NCBI GenBank assembly: GCA_040954595.2
Contig: CM082592.2
Coordinates: forward strand, 6,200,001-6,264,000
DNA from: Balanoglossus misakiensis
Lineage: Eukaryota > Hemichordata
Length of the DNA stretch: 64,000 bases
Direction of reading: 5' to 3'
The notes below the pieces were generated by a model, which saw only the letters and a program-made list of their open reading frames with translations, had not been told where the DNA came from and searched no databases. Positions 63,501 to 64,000 of this stretch are shown one piece after another. Both the position numbers and the translations under genes were made by a program. How positions within the stretch are numbered: position 1 is the stretch's first letter; each line of letters starts with the position of its first letter.

Positions 63501-63827
63501 AGAATCATTTATCCAAATGAGTGAGGAACTTGTCCAATGATTCATTCCTATTCACTATTTAGGAATTCAAATTAAACCCCATGTTGCCCCCCCCCCCACC
63601 CTATCCTTCGCTGTCTACCCCCTTCCCTTCCCCCCAACCCCTTAAACACTGCCTTGAACTCACAATCAGCTCCAATGTGCCACTGGTTCCATCGTTATTT
63701 TCTTGGACCGTGGCATCAAAACCCATGTCGTCAATAAGCTGCGCTATCTGTTCGGGAGACAACAACTGCGAGTCGTACGAGATTTCCGCTTTGCCCGCCA
63801 TCAGTGCAACCAGGACAGAAGCAATTC
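57528..63827 (-). CDS. ATP7: Copper-transporting P1B-type ATPase, ATP7 family (3' part, 17 exons)
   Basis: Exons: 63827-63664, 63435-63194, 62958-62808, 62680-62447, 61964-61715, 61579-61455, 61327-61187, 61063-61007, 60739-60542, 60358-60176, 59658-59283, 59146-59000, 58870-58728, 58506-58303, 58155-58038, 57795-57693, 57579-57528. Together they encode 961 in-frame codons plus stop; upstream exons lie beyond the window. It pumps Cu(I) across secretory-pathway membranes using ATP. Order: end of one HMA domain ([12 protein letters not shown]), a last HMA with GMSCVSC, TM helices, actuator TGES, metal-site CPC ([12 protein letters not shown]), phosphorylation DKTGT, SEHPIG of the N-domain, [15 protein letters not shown] and the final TM pair with MALSS. 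The N-domain carries a ~75-residue Glu/Lys/Asp insert. The C-tail is very short (ends [12 protein letters not shown]) and lacks the di-leucine endocytic signal of vertebrate ATP7A/B. Confidence 0.97.
62328..62434. repeat. Dispersed ~110-bp element, copy 3 (donor-proximal)
   Basis: AACACGATGGGCGATGTG, GTCACATGAGAATGTCCTCC and GCCACGCGAGATCTCGC, then AGGATCTCGTGAAGTTCGG. It lies in an ATP7 intron and ends about 12 nt from the GTAAGA donor at 62446. Confidence 0.8.
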
Positions 63828-64000
63828 CTTCCGGTTGGAAAAAAAGAAAGCCAGTCAGTTGATTTGACCTTTCAGGAGACAAGCAGAGCAATGGCGGCAG
63901 CACCTGGTTATCACAAAAGTTGTGAAGCCAACACTGAAAGTCCATAGGTTATAAACCCAGGTGCGCAGAGACCTTGGTGTCTCTTGCCAATCAGAACACA
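63828..64000. other. ATP7 intron at the window edge
   Basis: Sequence upstream of the 63827 acceptor (pyrimidine tract ctttctttttttcc, then AAG) reads as intron. Further HMA exons should lie to the right. Confidence 0.5.

Overview
The window is eukaryotic nuclear DNA. Coding sequence is broken into short exons by spliced introns, poly(A) signals and dispersed palindromic elements are common, and there is no operon structure. Gene content (a tandem family of Golgi uronyl 2-O-sulfotransferases, membrane C-type lectins with mucin stalks, an ATP7 copper pump, a class A GPCR) and small introns suggest an invertebrate deuterostome, most likely an amphioxus-like cephalochordate. That assignment is inference. 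All gene models were built by hand from splice signals. In each model the summed exon lengths give an intact reading frame.

Layout. At 1.4-13.1 kb there are three uronyl 2-O-sulfotransferase-like (UST-like) genes: A (+), B (-, tail-to-tail with A) and C (-). A fourth copy, D (+), lies at 32.6-37.2 kb. All four share eight exons with identical intron phases. At 16.1-17.9 kb is a C-type lectin/mucin membrane protein (+). At 18.7-20.7 kb is a class I methyltransferase-like gene (-), and at 21.6-24.5 kb a NIP45/Rad60-type tandem SUMO-like-domain gene (-). 24.5-32.1 kb and 37.2-44.0 kb are gene-poor with microsatellites. An intronless rhodopsin-class GPCR is at 44.0-45.1 kb. Two more lectin/mucin membrane proteins on the minus strand (47.6-49.5 and 50.3-53.7 kb) are paralogues of the first. 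At 57.5-63.8 kb is the 3' two-thirds of an ATP7-type copper ATPase (-), whose 5' end runs off the right edge.

Themes. (1) The sulfotransferase cluster modifies glycosaminoglycans in the Golgi. One member (B) has lost the expected catalytic His, and A and B use non-canonical GC donors at homologous introns. (2) The three lectins share CTLD, Thr/Pro mucin stalk, a PSYVxSS membrane-proximal motif, one TM helix, a basic tail and a terminal ESSC. One lacks the inner CTLD disulfide. (3) Fold-back (hairpin) elements recur at 8.4, 35.5, 45.9 and 56.1 kb; the 45.9 kb one folds as a three-way nested palindrome. A separate ~110 bp dispersed element sits about 10 nt inside the 5' end of two unrelated introns in the same orientation.
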